DNA of 64,000 nucleotides. Source: TC-15 sp034437275 (GTDB lineage Bacteria > Chloroflexota > Anaerolineae > Aggregatilineales > Aggregatilineaceae). Both the position numbers and the translations under genes were made by a program. The stretch lies in assembly GCA_034437275.1 (NCBI GenBank), contig DAOTUD010000185.1, positions 1-64,000 on the forward strand, given 5' to 3'. Below, piece after piece: positions 42,048 to 50,342 of this stretch (within the stretch, counting starts at the first letter, position 1; every line of letters starts with the position of its first letter). The notes under the pieces were generated by a model. That model saw only the letters and a program-made list of their open reading frames with translations, did no database searches and was not told the origin of the DNA.

Positions 42048-42123
42048 TGGTGGACCTGAAGGGGCTCGAACCCTTGGCCTCCACAATGCCATTGTGGCGC
42101 TCTCCCAGCTGAGCTACAGGCCC
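42048..42123 (-). tRNA. tRNA-Ala (anticodon GGC), CCA encoded
   Basis: The acceptor stem GGGCCTG/CAGGTCC contains the G3-U70 wobble pair that identifies alanine tRNA. D-arm AGCTCAGCTGGGAGAGC, anticodon arm CCACA-ATGGCAT-TGTGG with GGC at positions 34-36, T-arm with GGTTCGAGCC. Discriminator A and an encoded CCA end the gene (42050-42048). Confidence 0.97.
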
Positions 42124-42167
42124 AACTCGTAGTGCTGACGGCGGACCTTGCCGCCGTCGCAGCCCAC

Positions 42168-42196
42168 ATTCTAGCCGGGTCGCGGGTGATTGTCAA
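42168..42196 (-). promoter_or_regulatory. Promoter of tRNA-Ala
   Basis: On the minus strand TTGACA (42196-42191), a 17-base spacer and TAGAAT (42173-42168), about 45 bases before the tRNA. The 185 bases from here to the M23 gene show only a short GCGCC/GGCGC stem (42336-42352). Confidence 0.8.
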
Positions 42197-42381
42197 GTCC
42201 CTTTCGGCTGCCGGAGCCGGTAGGACCGGCGTGTGTGCGGGATGTATGCGACCGGATGCGCTCAGAGCCGCCTGGGGCGCTGCGGGCGATAAATTACTCC
42301 TGATAAGTTGCATTATCACGACTAATTCGCTTAAAGCGCCATTTTGAGGCGCAGAGAGCCTATCACGCTGCGAATGAGCGT

Positions 42382-43200
42382 TTAGGGGAGTGAATCGTCG
42401 ATATCTGGCTGGAGGGCGGCCCACTCTGCGAGGTGTGTGACAAACGCTGTATGGTGATCAGGCAGCACCAACACCGCCGGAGTGACGTACATCGTCGCCA
42501 GCCAACGGTCCATCACTTCCTGCGTGCCGAAGTCGGCGTTCCAGAACTGGCCGGGGCGGCCATAACGCACTTCCAGATGCAGGTGGATTTCTTCGGAGTA
42601 GCCGGTATTGCCCACCACGCCGATCAGGTCATCGGCGGTTACGTAATCGCCCAGGCTGACCACGTCGCGGTTCAGGTGGGCGTACATCACGTAGATCGAG
42701 ATGTTAGGGCTGTATGGGGTTTCGACGACTACCATCCCGCCAAAGCCGAAATTGTATTTCGGCAATTTCGACCTGATGCAGCCCTGCGCGTCACCATCGA
42801 CGAAACACGGCACGCACGCTGAGCGCGCCGTCACGTAGCCCGAGCCGATCGAATGCACCCAGGTGTCCTTACCCTGCAAATAATCGCCCGGCGTGGTGTA
42901 ATCAATGCCATAGTGTGGTCCGGCGTGCAGCGGGTCCATAAACAGCCCACCTGCGGGGATAATGTACTCATCCAGGGGCCGCCGCGTGAAGCCCGCCAGC
43001 GGATCGTCGGGGTTGTCACGGGTAATGTAGTTGCCATGCGCCGGGTTGTCCAGCCCGGTGTAGCCCCGCAGTGGGACGGGTGGCGCGTCGGGTTGGGGCG
43101 TGGGCGGGTCCTTCGGGCCGGGGTAAGCGGCGGCAGCGTGTGAGGCCACGACTATTCCTGTGATGGTGATGGCGATGAGTGCCAGGAATATTTTGCGCAT
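42382..43200 (-). CDS. Secreted M23-family metallopeptidase
   Basis: A 272-residue secreted protein with signal peptide MRKIFLALIAITITGIVVAS-HAAA. The M23 (LytM) domain shows HYGIDYTTPGDYLQG with the first zinc His and Asp, a central MYAHLNRDVVSLGDYV, IGVVGNTGYS and the HxH motif HLHLEVRYG. Such enzymes cut peptidoglycan cross-bridges; some are degenerate scaffolds, but the zinc ligands are kept here. A Cys trio near residue 130 (ACVPCFVDGDAQGC) is an extra loop. An ATG four codons upstream (43212) is possible. Confidence 0.85.
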   Translation of the reverse strand: MRKIFLALIAITITGIVVASHAAAAYPGPKDPPTPQPDAPPVPLRGYTGLDNPAHGNYITRDNPDDPLAGFTRRPLDEYIIPAGGLFMDPLHAGPHYGIDYTTPGDYLQGKDTWVHSIGSGYVTARSACVPCFVDGDAQGCIRSKLPKYNFGFGGMVVVETPYSPNISIYVMYAHLNRDVVSLGDYVTADDLIGVVGNTGYSEEIHLHLEVRYGRPGQFWNADFGTQEVMDRWLATMYVTPAVLVLPDHHTAFVTHLAEWAALQPDIDDSLP

Positions 43201-43309
43201 GACGAGTCCCATTCAATTTGCCGGAAGTTCCAAATCATACTATAAGATAAAGTCAAGATCACGTCCAGCTTAACCATCATCCGGCCAGTCAGAGTATGAG
43301 GAGCACATT

Positions 43310-43600
43310 ATGTCGCGCAAAGCGTTAGCGTCTATCGTCAGTCGCGCCCTGACCGACGAAGAATTCCGCAGCCAGTTACTCAGCGATCTCGAGACCGCCC
43401 TGTCCGACTACAATCTGAGCGACAACGAGCAGCAGATGGTCAGCAAGCTTGATGCCGAAGCCTTCGACGAGTTGACGATGGATCTGGAGGCCCGGCAGTC
43501 CAAGAGTGGATTCCTGGGCAGCCTGTCCATGCTCGGCTCCAAAGATGCGGTTGATGCCGGTACGCTGCTTGACCTGCTGAACAACAAATACGGCAGCTAA
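43310..43600 (+). CDS. Small RiPP-precursor-like protein (Os1348/NHLP-type leader)
   Basis: A 96-residue protein. The N-terminal MSRKALASIVSRALTDEEFR followed by SQLLSDLETALSDYNLSDNE resembles the nitrile-hydratase-like leader (NHLP, Os1348-type) of some RiPP precursors: a DEEFR-x-LL-x-D-x-E-x-AL-x-Y-x-L pattern. The C-terminal third (SKSGFLGSLSMLGSK... NNKYGS) is Gly/Ser-rich with no Cys. No cyclodehydratase, radical SAM maturase or LanM-like enzyme is adjacent. TGAGGAG precedes the ATG. It could equally be a small protein that merely shares the fold. Confidence 0.55.
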   Translation: MSRKALASIVSRALTDEEFRSQLLSDLETALSDYNLSDNEQQMVSKLDAEAFDELTMDLEARQSKSGFLGSLSMLGSKDAVDAGTLLDLLNNKYGS

Positions 43601-43637
43601 ACGACGGCTGACCCGGCCCATCCCATCCGACAAAAAC

Positions 43638-43673
43638 CGGGCATACCCCGCGTGGCGTATGCCCGTGCTTTTT
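43638..43673 (+). terminator. Terminator of the small RiPP-like gene
   Basis: CGGGCATAC (43638-43646) pairs with GTATGCCCG (43657-43665), followed by TGCTTTTT. Confidence 0.85.
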
Positions 43674-43691
43674 GCCTGATTTTCGCGGCGT

Positions 43692-44642
43692 CTATTCCCG
43701 CACCGGGGGCGGGATCACGAGTTCCTGGCCCACCTGGATAATCGGGGTGTCGCCATACATGGGCAGATTGTTGGCCGCGATGATGTCCTCGGGAGACACG
43801 CCGGGATACTGTTGGGCGATGCCAAAGACTGTTTCCCCTGCTTTGACGGTATGCCGCACCTTGCCATCAACCGGGACCGGGCTGGCCGTTACCGGCTGCG
43901 CAGTGGCCAGGTCAATGGGTGGCGCTTCCGTCGCGGCGGGCGTGCTGGTGCTGCTCACACAGCCGGGCAGTTGCAATTCCCATCCGGGCTGGATCAGGTC
44001 GCTAAAGCCGATCAGCGACGAGTTGGCCGCGCGCAGGTCGTCCAGCTCGACCTCATTGTCCTCGGCGATAGAGAACAGCGTGTCGCCCCCCTGCACCACA
44101 TAGACACACGGGTCTTCCTGGATCATGGTGGTCGGGGTGGGTTCCAGGTCGGAAGCGGGCGGCGGGGATGGGATCGGCGTTGGCGAAGGCAGCAGATCGC
44201 TGCGGCTCGGCGTGACGATGCCCGGCGACGTTGCGGTCAGGTCGGCAGGTTTAGGAGTGAAGCTGGGCTGCACCTGGGGCGAGGCGTCAATCGGCACGAC
44301 GGCGATGGTACTGGTGGCCCCGGGTTTGGTGGGGGTCGGCACCAGCGTCTTGGTCGCCAGTGCGCTGGCGGGCGTGTCGGGCAGATCAGCGGACGGTTCG
44401 GTCGGTGTCCCGGTCGGCGGGTTGGCGTCTGTGCTCAGCGCGCCCAGGTCGCCGTCAGCCGAGGGGGACGCGGTCAGCGTCGGCGGCACCGGTGTCGACG
44501 TGCTGGTGCTGATATCGTTCAAATCAACCCGGTTAGGGCGGGTCGGCTCGACATTCTCCCCCGCATCCTTATAACAAGCCGTAGCTCCCAGCCCAACCAG
44601 CAGGAGTATCGCTGCCAATAACCATCTTTTTTGGGTGCACAT
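43692..44642 (-). CDS. Lipoprotein with two LysM domains
   Basis: A 316-residue lipoprotein: signal peptide with lipobox LGATAC (Cys 23), a Thr/Ser/Pro linker of about 150 residues, then LysM 1 (YVVQGGDTLFSIAEDNEVEL ... IQPGWELQLP) and LysM 2 (HTVKAGETVFGIAQQYPGVS ... IQVGQELVIPPP). LysM binds peptidoglycan or chitin-like glycans. AAGGAGAG lies about eight bases before the ATG. It would sit between membrane and cell wall, near the M23 peptidase in the gene order. Confidence 0.92.
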   Translation of the reverse strand: MCTQKRWLLAAILLLVGLGATACYKDAGENVEPTRPNRVDLNDISTSTSTPVPPTLTASPSADGDLGALSTDANPPTGTPTEPSADLPDTPASALATKTLVPTPTKPGATSTIAVVPIDASPQVQPSFTPKPADLTATSPGIVTPSRSDLLPSPTPIPSPPPASDLEPTPTTMIQEDPCVYVVQGGDTLFSIAEDNEVELDDLRAANSSLIGFSDLIQPGWELQLPGCVSSTSTPAATEAPPIDLATAQPVTASPVPVDGKVRHTVKAGETVFGIAQQYPGVSPEDIIAANNLPMYGDTPIIQVGQELVIPPPVRE

Positions 44643-44757
44643 TGTTACGTCTCTCCTTCATATCCCCGCTGCCCACGAGCATACACCGAACGCCGGGTTT
44701 ATACAATGTACGGCCTTCATCTGTGCGGCGTCAACGGCCCATTCACACCGTGGCCTG

Positions 44758-44786
44758 TTGCAAACGCTTCTCACATCTTCTATAGT
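44758..44786 (+). promoter_or_regulatory. Promoter of the YaaT/PSP1 operon
   Basis: TTGCAA (44758-44763), a 17-base spacer and TATAGT (44781-44786) predict a start near 44793. Confidence 0.6.
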
Positions 44787-44853
44787 TGATTCTGTTCGGC
44801 TTATAGACGATATCGCCGAGTCAAATTGAGGGGCCGAACACAGGAAGGTATTG

Positions 44854-45855
44854 ATGGCTGTTCATAATGATCATGCGCCACACGCCGCCGCGAATTGGAT
44901 TGCGGGTGTGCGCTTTTTCGAAATAGGGAAACTGTACCACTTTAGCTGCCGGCACGTGCCAGAACTGCGTGTCGGGGACTACGTTATCGTCGAGACCACA
45001 CGCGGGCGGCAGTTGGGCCAGGTGATGAATCTGGTCTCGCCAGACGAGGTGGGAAACGGGCGAAGTTACAAGCCCATCTTGCGCAAGGCGACCCCCGCCG
45101 ACTTGCTGAGCCAGAAGACCTGGAAAGGGCGCGAAGCCGAAGCCCTGGTCAACTGCCGGGAAAAAGCGGCAGAGGTGGGCGGCTTTGGGGATGCCAAGTT
45201 CATCGCCGCCCAGTACAACTTCGACGGCACGCTGCTCACGTTCCTGTTCAGCGCCGAGGACAAGCTCAACACGTCGCGGCTGCGGACGCAGCTGCAGCGC
45301 AGCTACAAAGCCAAAGTCGAGCTGCGTCAGGTCGGCCCGCGCGATGTCGCCAAAGTGATCGGCGGCATGGGGGCCTGCGGCATTCCGCGCTGCTGCAGCA
45401 CATTCCTGACCGACTTCAGCCCGATCTCGATCCGCATGGCGAAGTCGCAGGGCATTTCGCTGAACCCGTCGGAGATCACCGGGATGTGCGGGCGGCTGCG
45501 CTGCTGCCTGCTGTACGAGTACGAGCAGTACGTCGAGGCGCGTAAGCACCTCCCCAAGCGCAAGAAGCGCATTGGCACGCCGTACGGTGAAGGCCGCGTG
45601 ATCGATGTGCTGCCGATGAGCGATTCGGTTGTGGTGCTCATCGACGACACCCGCTACACGGTCAAGCGTGAAGAAATCATCCCGATGGAAGAATGGGAGG
45701 CGCTCAAGCAAAAGGCCGGCGGCGGGGGCCAACCATCGGACCGCGCGCCCGACGACAACGACGACGAGCAGAAATCGAACAGACGCTCGAGCCGCAGCAA
45801 AAAATCATCGCGCCACCGCGGTCGCCAGAGAAAATCGCGCCGGAAGAAGGACTGA
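44854..45855 (+). CDS. PSP1/YaaT-family protein (RicT-like)
   Basis: A 333-residue protein of the PSP1 family; YaaT/RicT in Bacillus forms a complex with YlbF and YmcA that binds Fe-S clusters and modulates RNase Y. The conserved Cys block is present: GACGIPRCCSTFLTDFSPIS and MCGRLRCCLLYEYEQY. The C-terminus has an added basic Lys/Arg/Ser-rich tail (about 285-333), suited to nucleic acid contact. CAGGAAGG lies five bases before the ATG at 44854. The next gene begins 14 bases after its stop. Confidence 0.9.
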   Translation: MAVHNDHAPHAAANWIAGVRFFEIGKLYHFSCRHVPELRVGDYVIVETTRGRQLGQVMNLVSPDEVGNGRSYKPILRKATPADLLSQKTWKGREAEALVNCREKAAEVGGFGDAKFIAAQYNFDGTLLTFLFSAEDKLNTSRLRTQLQRSYKAKVELRQVGPRDVAKVIGGMGACGIPRCCSTFLTDFSPISIRMAKSQGISLNPSEITGMCGRLRCCLLYEYEQYVEARKHLPKRKKRIGTPYGEGRVIDVLPMSDSVVVLIDDTRYTVKREEIIPMEEWEALKQKAGGGGQPSDRAPDDNDDEQKSNRRSSRSKKSSRHRGRQRKSRRKKD

Positions 45856-45869
45856 ACGCAGGAGCATAC

Positions 45870-46583
45870 ATGACCGAACACAATCCAGTCACCCGAGTGA
45901 TGGGCATCTTTGCCCACCCCGATGATCCCGAATTTTTCTGCGGCGGTACCTTTGCCAAATGGGCCGCCGAGGGCAAACACATCACGTTTGTGCTGGCCAC
46001 CAGCGGCGACAAAGGGTCTGCCGATCTGGCGGCCACGTCCGAAGATCTGATCCCGGTCCGCGAAGCCGAGGAGCGCGCCGCTGCCGCTGCGCTGGGGGCG
46101 CAGGATGTCATTTTCCTGCGCTACCCGGATGGTGAACTCCAGCCCACGCTGGAACTGCGCCGCCGGTTGACGCGCCTGATCCGGCTCAAAACGCCGGATG
46201 CCCTGGTCACTAACGATCCGACCGCGCGCTGGTACGGCAGGCACTACATCAACCATCCCGACCACCGCGCGATCGGGGATGCGGCGCTCGATGCGGTGTT
46301 CCCTTCGGCGCGCGACCACCTGACGTTTCCCGAACTGTACCGGGACGAAGGGTTAGCTCCGCACAAGGTCAAGCACGTTTACCTGTGCGGCACCCACGAG
46401 CCGGATGTGAAGGTGGATGTAACGGACTACCTGGAGACAAAAATCACGGCCCTGCGCGAGCATAAAAGCCAGATCGACGATATGGAGGCAATGGCCCAGC
46501 GCCAGCGCGACAACGTCGATCCTGAGTTCGCGCACGATGCGCCGCGTTATACCGAGTTTTTCCGCGTGTTTCATCTGCGGTAG
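45870..46583 (+). CDS. PIG-L family deacetylase
   Basis: A 237-residue zinc deacetylase of the LmbE/PIG-L family, which deacetylates N-acetylglucosaminyl groups on sugars or thiols such as bacillithiol precursors. Zinc motif AHPDDPEFFCGG near residue 15, TSGDKGSADL, REAEERAAAAALG, FLRYPDGEL, and the third ligand in HYINHPDHRAIGDA. The start at 45870 has AGGAG six bases ahead; frame upstream is shadow of the PSP1 gene. It is eight bases from the next gene. Confidence 0.9.
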   Translation: MTEHNPVTRVMGIFAHPDDPEFFCGGTFAKWAAEGKHITFVLATSGDKGSADLAATSEDLIPVREAEERAAAAALGAQDVIFLRYPDGELQPTLELRRRLTRLIRLKTPDALVTNDPTARWYGRHYINHPDHRAIGDAALDAVFPSARDHLTFPELYRDEGLAPHKVKHVYLCGTHEPDVKVDVTDYLETKITALREHKSQIDDMEAMAQRQRDNVDPEFAHDAPRYTEFFRVFHLR

Positions 46584-46591
46584 GAGCTGCT

Positions 46592-47776
46592 ATGACAACA
46601 ATAGACTTTAAACCGGCGATCCAGGCCCGCCAGGCCGATTGGATCACCCGCCGCCGCGACCTGCACCGCCACCCGGAACTGGGCTTCCAGGAAGTGCGCA
46701 CCGCCGGCATCGTGGCCGATGAGCTGACGCGCCTGGGGTTGGACATCCGGACCGGCGTCGGCAAAACCGGCGTCGTGGGCCTGCTGGAAGGGGCCGCGGA
46801 CGGGCCGACGGTGCTGGTCCGCGCCGATATGGACGCGCTGCCGGTCCAGGAAGAAAATGACGTCGATTACGCCTCAGAAACGCCGGGCAAGATGCACGCC
46901 TGCGGTCATGATGGGCACACCACCATCGCGCTGGCCGTGGCCGAACTGCTCAGCGCGCACCGCGACCAGATCGCCGGATGGGTGAAGTTCGTCTTCCAGC
47001 CTGCCGAAGAGATCGGCAAGGGGGCTGCCGCGATGCTGGCCGACGGTGTGTTAGACAACCCGGAGCCGGATGTCGCGCTGGGGCTGCACATCTGGAACGA
47101 AGTCCCGGTTGGCTCGGTGGCGCTGGTCGATGGGCCGATGATGGCCGGGGCCAACGATTTCCGGGTGCGCGTGACCGGGCAGGGCGGGCACGGCGGGCTG
47201 CCGCACGAAACCCGCGACCCCATCGTCGCCGCCAGCCAGATCGTGAATGCGTTCCAGAGCATCGTCAGCCGCAACGTCTGCCCGACCGACGTGGCGGTCA
47301 TCTCCGTGACGTCGTTCCATGCCGGGGATTCGTTCAATGTGATCCCGCCCGAAGCCAAACTGCGCGGCACGGTGCGCGCGTTTCGGCCCGAAGTCCGCGA
47401 CATGGTCACGGCACGGATGCGGGAGATCGCCGAGGGCATCGCGGCGTCGATGGGCTGCCAGGCCGAACTGTCGATGGAGCACCTCACGCTGCCGGTGGTT
47501 AACGCGCCCGCCGTCAACGCCCAACTGCGCGCCGTGTTCGCCAACGTTGCCCCCCACCTCACGCTCATTCAGGACTACCAGACGATGGCCGCCGAAGATA
47601 TGTCCTACTTTCTGGATGCGGTGCCGGGTACGTTTTTCTTCGTCGGCTCGGCGGACCCGTCGCGCGGGCTGGATTATCCGCACCACCATCCCCGCTTTAA
47701 CTGGGATGACGAGGCCGTGATCCCGCTGGCGGTGGAACTGATGGCCGCCGGCGTGGCGTCCTACGTGCTTCGCTAA
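46592..47776 (+). CDS. M20-family amidohydrolase
   Basis: A 394-residue dimetal amidohydrolase of the N-acyl-amino-acid/hippurate type. RRRDLHRHPELGFQEVRTA, VLVRADMDALPVQEEN, the metal motif HACGHDGHTT, FQPAEEIGKGA, GLHIWNEVPVG, GGHGGLPHETRDPI and an ending MAAEDMSYFLDAVPGTFFFVG are all typical. It hydrolyses an acyl group from an amino acid or peptide; the natural substrate is unknown. TAGGAG precedes the ATG. Confidence 0.93.
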   Translation: MTTIDFKPAIQARQADWITRRRDLHRHPELGFQEVRTAGIVADELTRLGLDIRTGVGKTGVVGLLEGAADGPTVLVRADMDALPVQEENDVDYASETPGKMHACGHDGHTTIALAVAELLSAHRDQIAGWVKFVFQPAEEIGKGAAAMLADGVLDNPEPDVALGLHIWNEVPVGSVALVDGPMMAGANDFRVRVTGQGGHGGLPHETRDPIVAASQIVNAFQSIVSRNVCPTDVAVISVTSFHAGDSFNVIPPEAKLRGTVRAFRPEVRDMVTARMREIAEGIAASMGCQAELSMEHLTLPVVNAPAVNAQLRAVFANVAPHLTLIQDYQTMAAEDMSYFLDAVPGTFFFVGSADPSRGLDYPHHHPRFNWDDEAVIPLAVELMAAGVASYVLR

Positions 47777-47801
47777 ACCACAGGACGAACGGGGGGATAA
47801 C

Positions 47802-48455
47802 ATGCCACAGGTTAACATTTTCCGCTGGCAGGCCGGTAACGGCTGGCTGGTGCTTTCGGGCGGTGGCGCGCACGACTCCAGCGATGTGCTGGATATCGAA
47901 GCGCACACGCTGCGCCGCACCGTGTCCCAGGGGCCGCTGGCTTACATCTGGGCCGCCGGGGATATCGAAACGGCGGACCGGCACATGGATTCACTGCGCG
48001 AGCTTGGTGCGCGCACCGGCTATCTGGTGGATGTGCTGGCCGAGGCCGACGATACGCTGTCCCGCCGGCTGCGCGAAGCCGGGATGATCATCCTGGGCGA
48101 CGGGCCGCGGGTCGATACGCTGCGCGATGCGCTGGACGGTGTGGTGCTGGACAGCATGGCTGAGGCGTTCCAGCGCGGGGCGACGGTCTACGCTGCTGGC
48201 AGCAGCACCATGGCGTTCGGCGAACACATGCCGGACGGAGCCGGAACCAACTGGCTGCAGGGCAGCATCATCGTGCCCGGCTACACCGCCGAGGCTGCCG
48301 ACCAGCTTCACGAGCGCGTCCAGGCGCACCCGCGCAGTTATGGCCTGGGGCTGGGCGCGGGAGCGGCGCTGGCGCTGGGGCCGCGCGGCGAAGTCGAAGT
48401 GTGGGGCAACGAATCGATCACGGTCGCGTTGGGGCAGGATTTGCAGCCTGATTAG
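47802..48455 (+). CDS. Peptidase S51-like protein without clear nucleophile motif
   Basis: A 217-residue protein that I place near the S51 (cyanophycinase) group with low certainty: VLSGGGAHDSSDVLD, GARTGYLVDVLAEADD, MIILGDGPRVDTLRDAL, the position of the nucleophile elbow reads YAAGSSTMAFGE where G-x-S-A-G is expected, and GLGLGAGAALALGPRGEVEV resembles the GIGIDEDTAL block with the acidic residues lost. It may be an inactive homologue. GGGGGG lies before the ATG, 25 bases after the M20 gene. Confidence 0.5.
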   Translation: MPQVNIFRWQAGNGWLVLSGGGAHDSSDVLDIEAHTLRRTVSQGPLAYIWAAGDIETADRHMDSLRELGARTGYLVDVLAEADDTLSRRLREAGMIILGDGPRVDTLRDALDGVVLDSMAEAFQRGATVYAAGSSTMAFGEHMPDGAGTNWLQGSIIVPGYTAEAADQLHERVQAHPRSYGLGLGAGAALALGPRGEVEVWGNESITVALGQDLQPD

Positions 48456-48478
48456 CCCGGTGAGGGAGTGAGGATACG

Positions 48479-49345
48479 ATGTCAACAGCGGGGCAACTGC
48501 CGGACCTCGACGCCGTACCGCAGCGGGTGGTATCGCTGGTCCCCAGCCTGACGGAATCATTGTTCGATCTCGATTTGGGGGACCGCTTAATCGCGGTAAC
48601 CGATTATTGCGTGAGACCGGCAAAGGGTGTAGAGTCATTGCCAAAGGTAAGTGGGCCGAAAAATCCAGACCTTGATCGAATCATCAACCTGAATCCGGAC
48701 CTGGTTTTGCTCAACGACGAGGAAAACCGCCGGGACGCTGCAGCAGCATTGCAGTCAGCCAATATGCCGGTATGGGTAACAGGGCCACGTACCGTGTTTG
48801 ATGCGTTAAATGTGCTGTGGGCGATCATGGACGTTTTTGAGCATTCAGTCATGGTGCCGCGTGTGCGGGAAATCGAGCGGGCCTATGATTACACGCTGGG
48901 GGCATCGCGCGCCGAAACACCGGTTACGGTGTTTGCACCGATCTGGCGCGATCCCTGGATGACGTTCAACGCTGACACGTACGCACACGACATCTTACGG
49001 GTGTGTGGCGGGGCCAATGTATTCGCGGCCCGGGAGCGCCAGTTTCCACTAGAAGCCGATCTCGGGCAGACTGACCCGCTGCCGGACGACGATCCGCGCG
49101 TTGCCGGGCGTGACCGGCGTTACCCACGCATTACCCTGGATGAGGTTATCGACGCACAACCGGATGTGGTGTTGCTCCCCGACGAACCCTGCGCGTTTGA
49201 GGAAAACGATGCGGAGTTGTTCCGGTCTCTGGACATACCGGCGGCTCATACGGGGCGAATCCACCGGGTTGATGGCAGCTTGTTAACCTGGCATGGCACA
49301 CGTATCGCGTACGCGCTGCGTGATCTGCCGCCCTTGTTAGAATAG
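48479..49345 (+). CDS. BtuF-like substrate-binding fold protein without signal peptide
   Basis: A 288-residue protein with the helical-backbone (BtuF/TroA) binding fold: PQRVVSLVPSLTESLFDLDL, LIAVTDYCVRP, KNPDLDRIINLNPDLVLLND, and later ILRVCGGANVFAARER and ITLDEVIDAQPDVVLLPDEP. These carry cobalamin, heme or metal chelates. No signal peptide or lipobox is seen, so it would stay in the cytoplasm, unlike a transport binding protein, and no permease or ATPase is adjacent. TGAGGGAGTGAGG precedes the ATG. Confidence 0.75.
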   Translation: MSTAGQLPDLDAVPQRVVSLVPSLTESLFDLDLGDRLIAVTDYCVRPAKGVESLPKVSGPKNPDLDRIINLNPDLVLLNDEENRRDAAAALQSANMPVWVTGPRTVFDALNVLWAIMDVFEHSVMVPRVREIERAYDYTLGASRAETPVTVFAPIWRDPWMTFNADTYAHDILRVCGGANVFAARERQFPLEADLGQTDPLPDDDPRVAGRDRRYPRITLDEVIDAQPDVVLLPDEPCAFEENDAELFRSLDIPAAHTGRIHRVDGSLLTWHGTRIAYALRDLPPLLE

Positions 49346-49355
49346 GCCATGAACA

Positions 49356-50342
49356 ATGAATGTCCTTGAGGATTTATGTGATTATATTTCCGATGCCGTT
49401 ATTGTTGTTGACAGCGATAACCGCATCATACTGTTTAATTCGGCAGCCGAAACGGCGTTTGCGACCTCTGCTCACGCTGTCATCGGCCAACCGTTGGATG
49501 CTTCTCCCGCTACACGTTCGCTTGTGGCGTTATTCGAGCAAGAGGGTTCCCAGCCGCTGACACTCCCCTCGGGGATGGTTTACCAAAGCCGGCGCTACCA
49601 AATTGGGTCCGGCGAGCGCATCGCGGTGCTGCAACCGGCGCAGCGGCATTTCGCCGAGCAGATCGGCGAGATCGCGCATGCCCTCAAGACGCCGCTGTCG
49701 TCGACCAAGAGCTTCATCGACCTGATCGGCGAGGTCGGCAGCCTGAATGACCAGCAGGCCGCGTTCGCCAAGCGTGCCCTCGGCAGCCTGCAATATGCGT
49801 TTACCGTGGTGCGGGAAACGATCAACATGGCCTGGCTGCAATCTGGCCAGGCGCTGCACGTGACCCAGGTCGATTTACATGCCCTGGCGCGCGAGGTCGT
49901 CACGCAGTTCGACGCGGTGGCCCAGTTGCAGGACGTGCAGATCGACCTGGAGTTGTGCGACGATGAATGCACCGTCGAAGGGGACAAGCGCCGGCTGGGG
50001 GATGTGCTCAATAACCTGGTCAGCAACGGCATCAAGTATTCGCCGCACGGCGGCACCGTGCAGATATCGGTGCACACCAACGGCGACACCGCGCAGGTAC
50101 AGGTCCAGGATGAGGGGCTGGGCATCAGCCCGGAGCATCTCCCGTACATCTTCGACTACTTTTACCGCGTGCATTCGCCAGACACCCAGCGCATCGAAGG
50201 CAGCGGGTTGGGGCTGGCCATCGTTAAGGGCGTGGTCGAAAAGCACGGTGGCTCGGTGTCGGTCGAGAGTACGCTGGGGGACGGCAGCGTGTTCGCGGTG
50301 GAACTGCCGCGCGTTCAGTCCTCCGACAACCACTCCAGGTAG
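49356..50342 (+). CDS. Sensor histidine kinase with PAS domain
   Basis: A 328-residue cytoplasmic kinase. PAS domain LCDYISDAVIVVDSDNRIILF (about 5-90), H box EIAHALKTPLSSTKSFIDLI with the phospho-acceptor His, N box RLGDVLNNLVSNGIKYSPHG, G1 VQDEGLGISPEHLPYIFDYF, G2 GSGLGLAIVKGVVEKHGG. All kinase motifs are present, in contrast to the pair at 4758-6894. Its end overlaps the convergent lipid kinase by 28 bases. Its regulator is not adjacent. Confidence 0.93.
   Translation: MNVLEDLCDYISDAVIVVDSDNRIILFNSAAETAFATSAHAVIGQPLDASPATRSLVALFEQEGSQPLTLPSGMVYQSRRYQIGSGERIAVLQPAQRHFAEQIGEIAHALKTPLSSTKSFIDLIGEVGSLNDQQAAFAKRALGSLQYAFTVVRETINMAWLQSGQALHVTQVDLHALAREVVTQFDAVAQLQDVQIDLELCDDECTVEGDKRRLGDVLNNLVSNGIKYSPHGGTVQISVHTNGDTAQVQVQDEGLGISPEHLPYIFDYFYRVHSPDTQRIEGSGLGLAIVKGVVEKHGGSVSVESTLGDGSVFAVELPRVQSSDNHSR

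Noticed and set aside
42002..42424. A 140-codon minus-strand frame covering the tRNA
   Set aside because: It runs through tRNA-Ala and its promoter and has no protein features.
44100..44540. Low-complexity stretch resembling a repeat region
   Set aside because: It is the Thr/Ser/Pro linker of the LysM lipoprotein.
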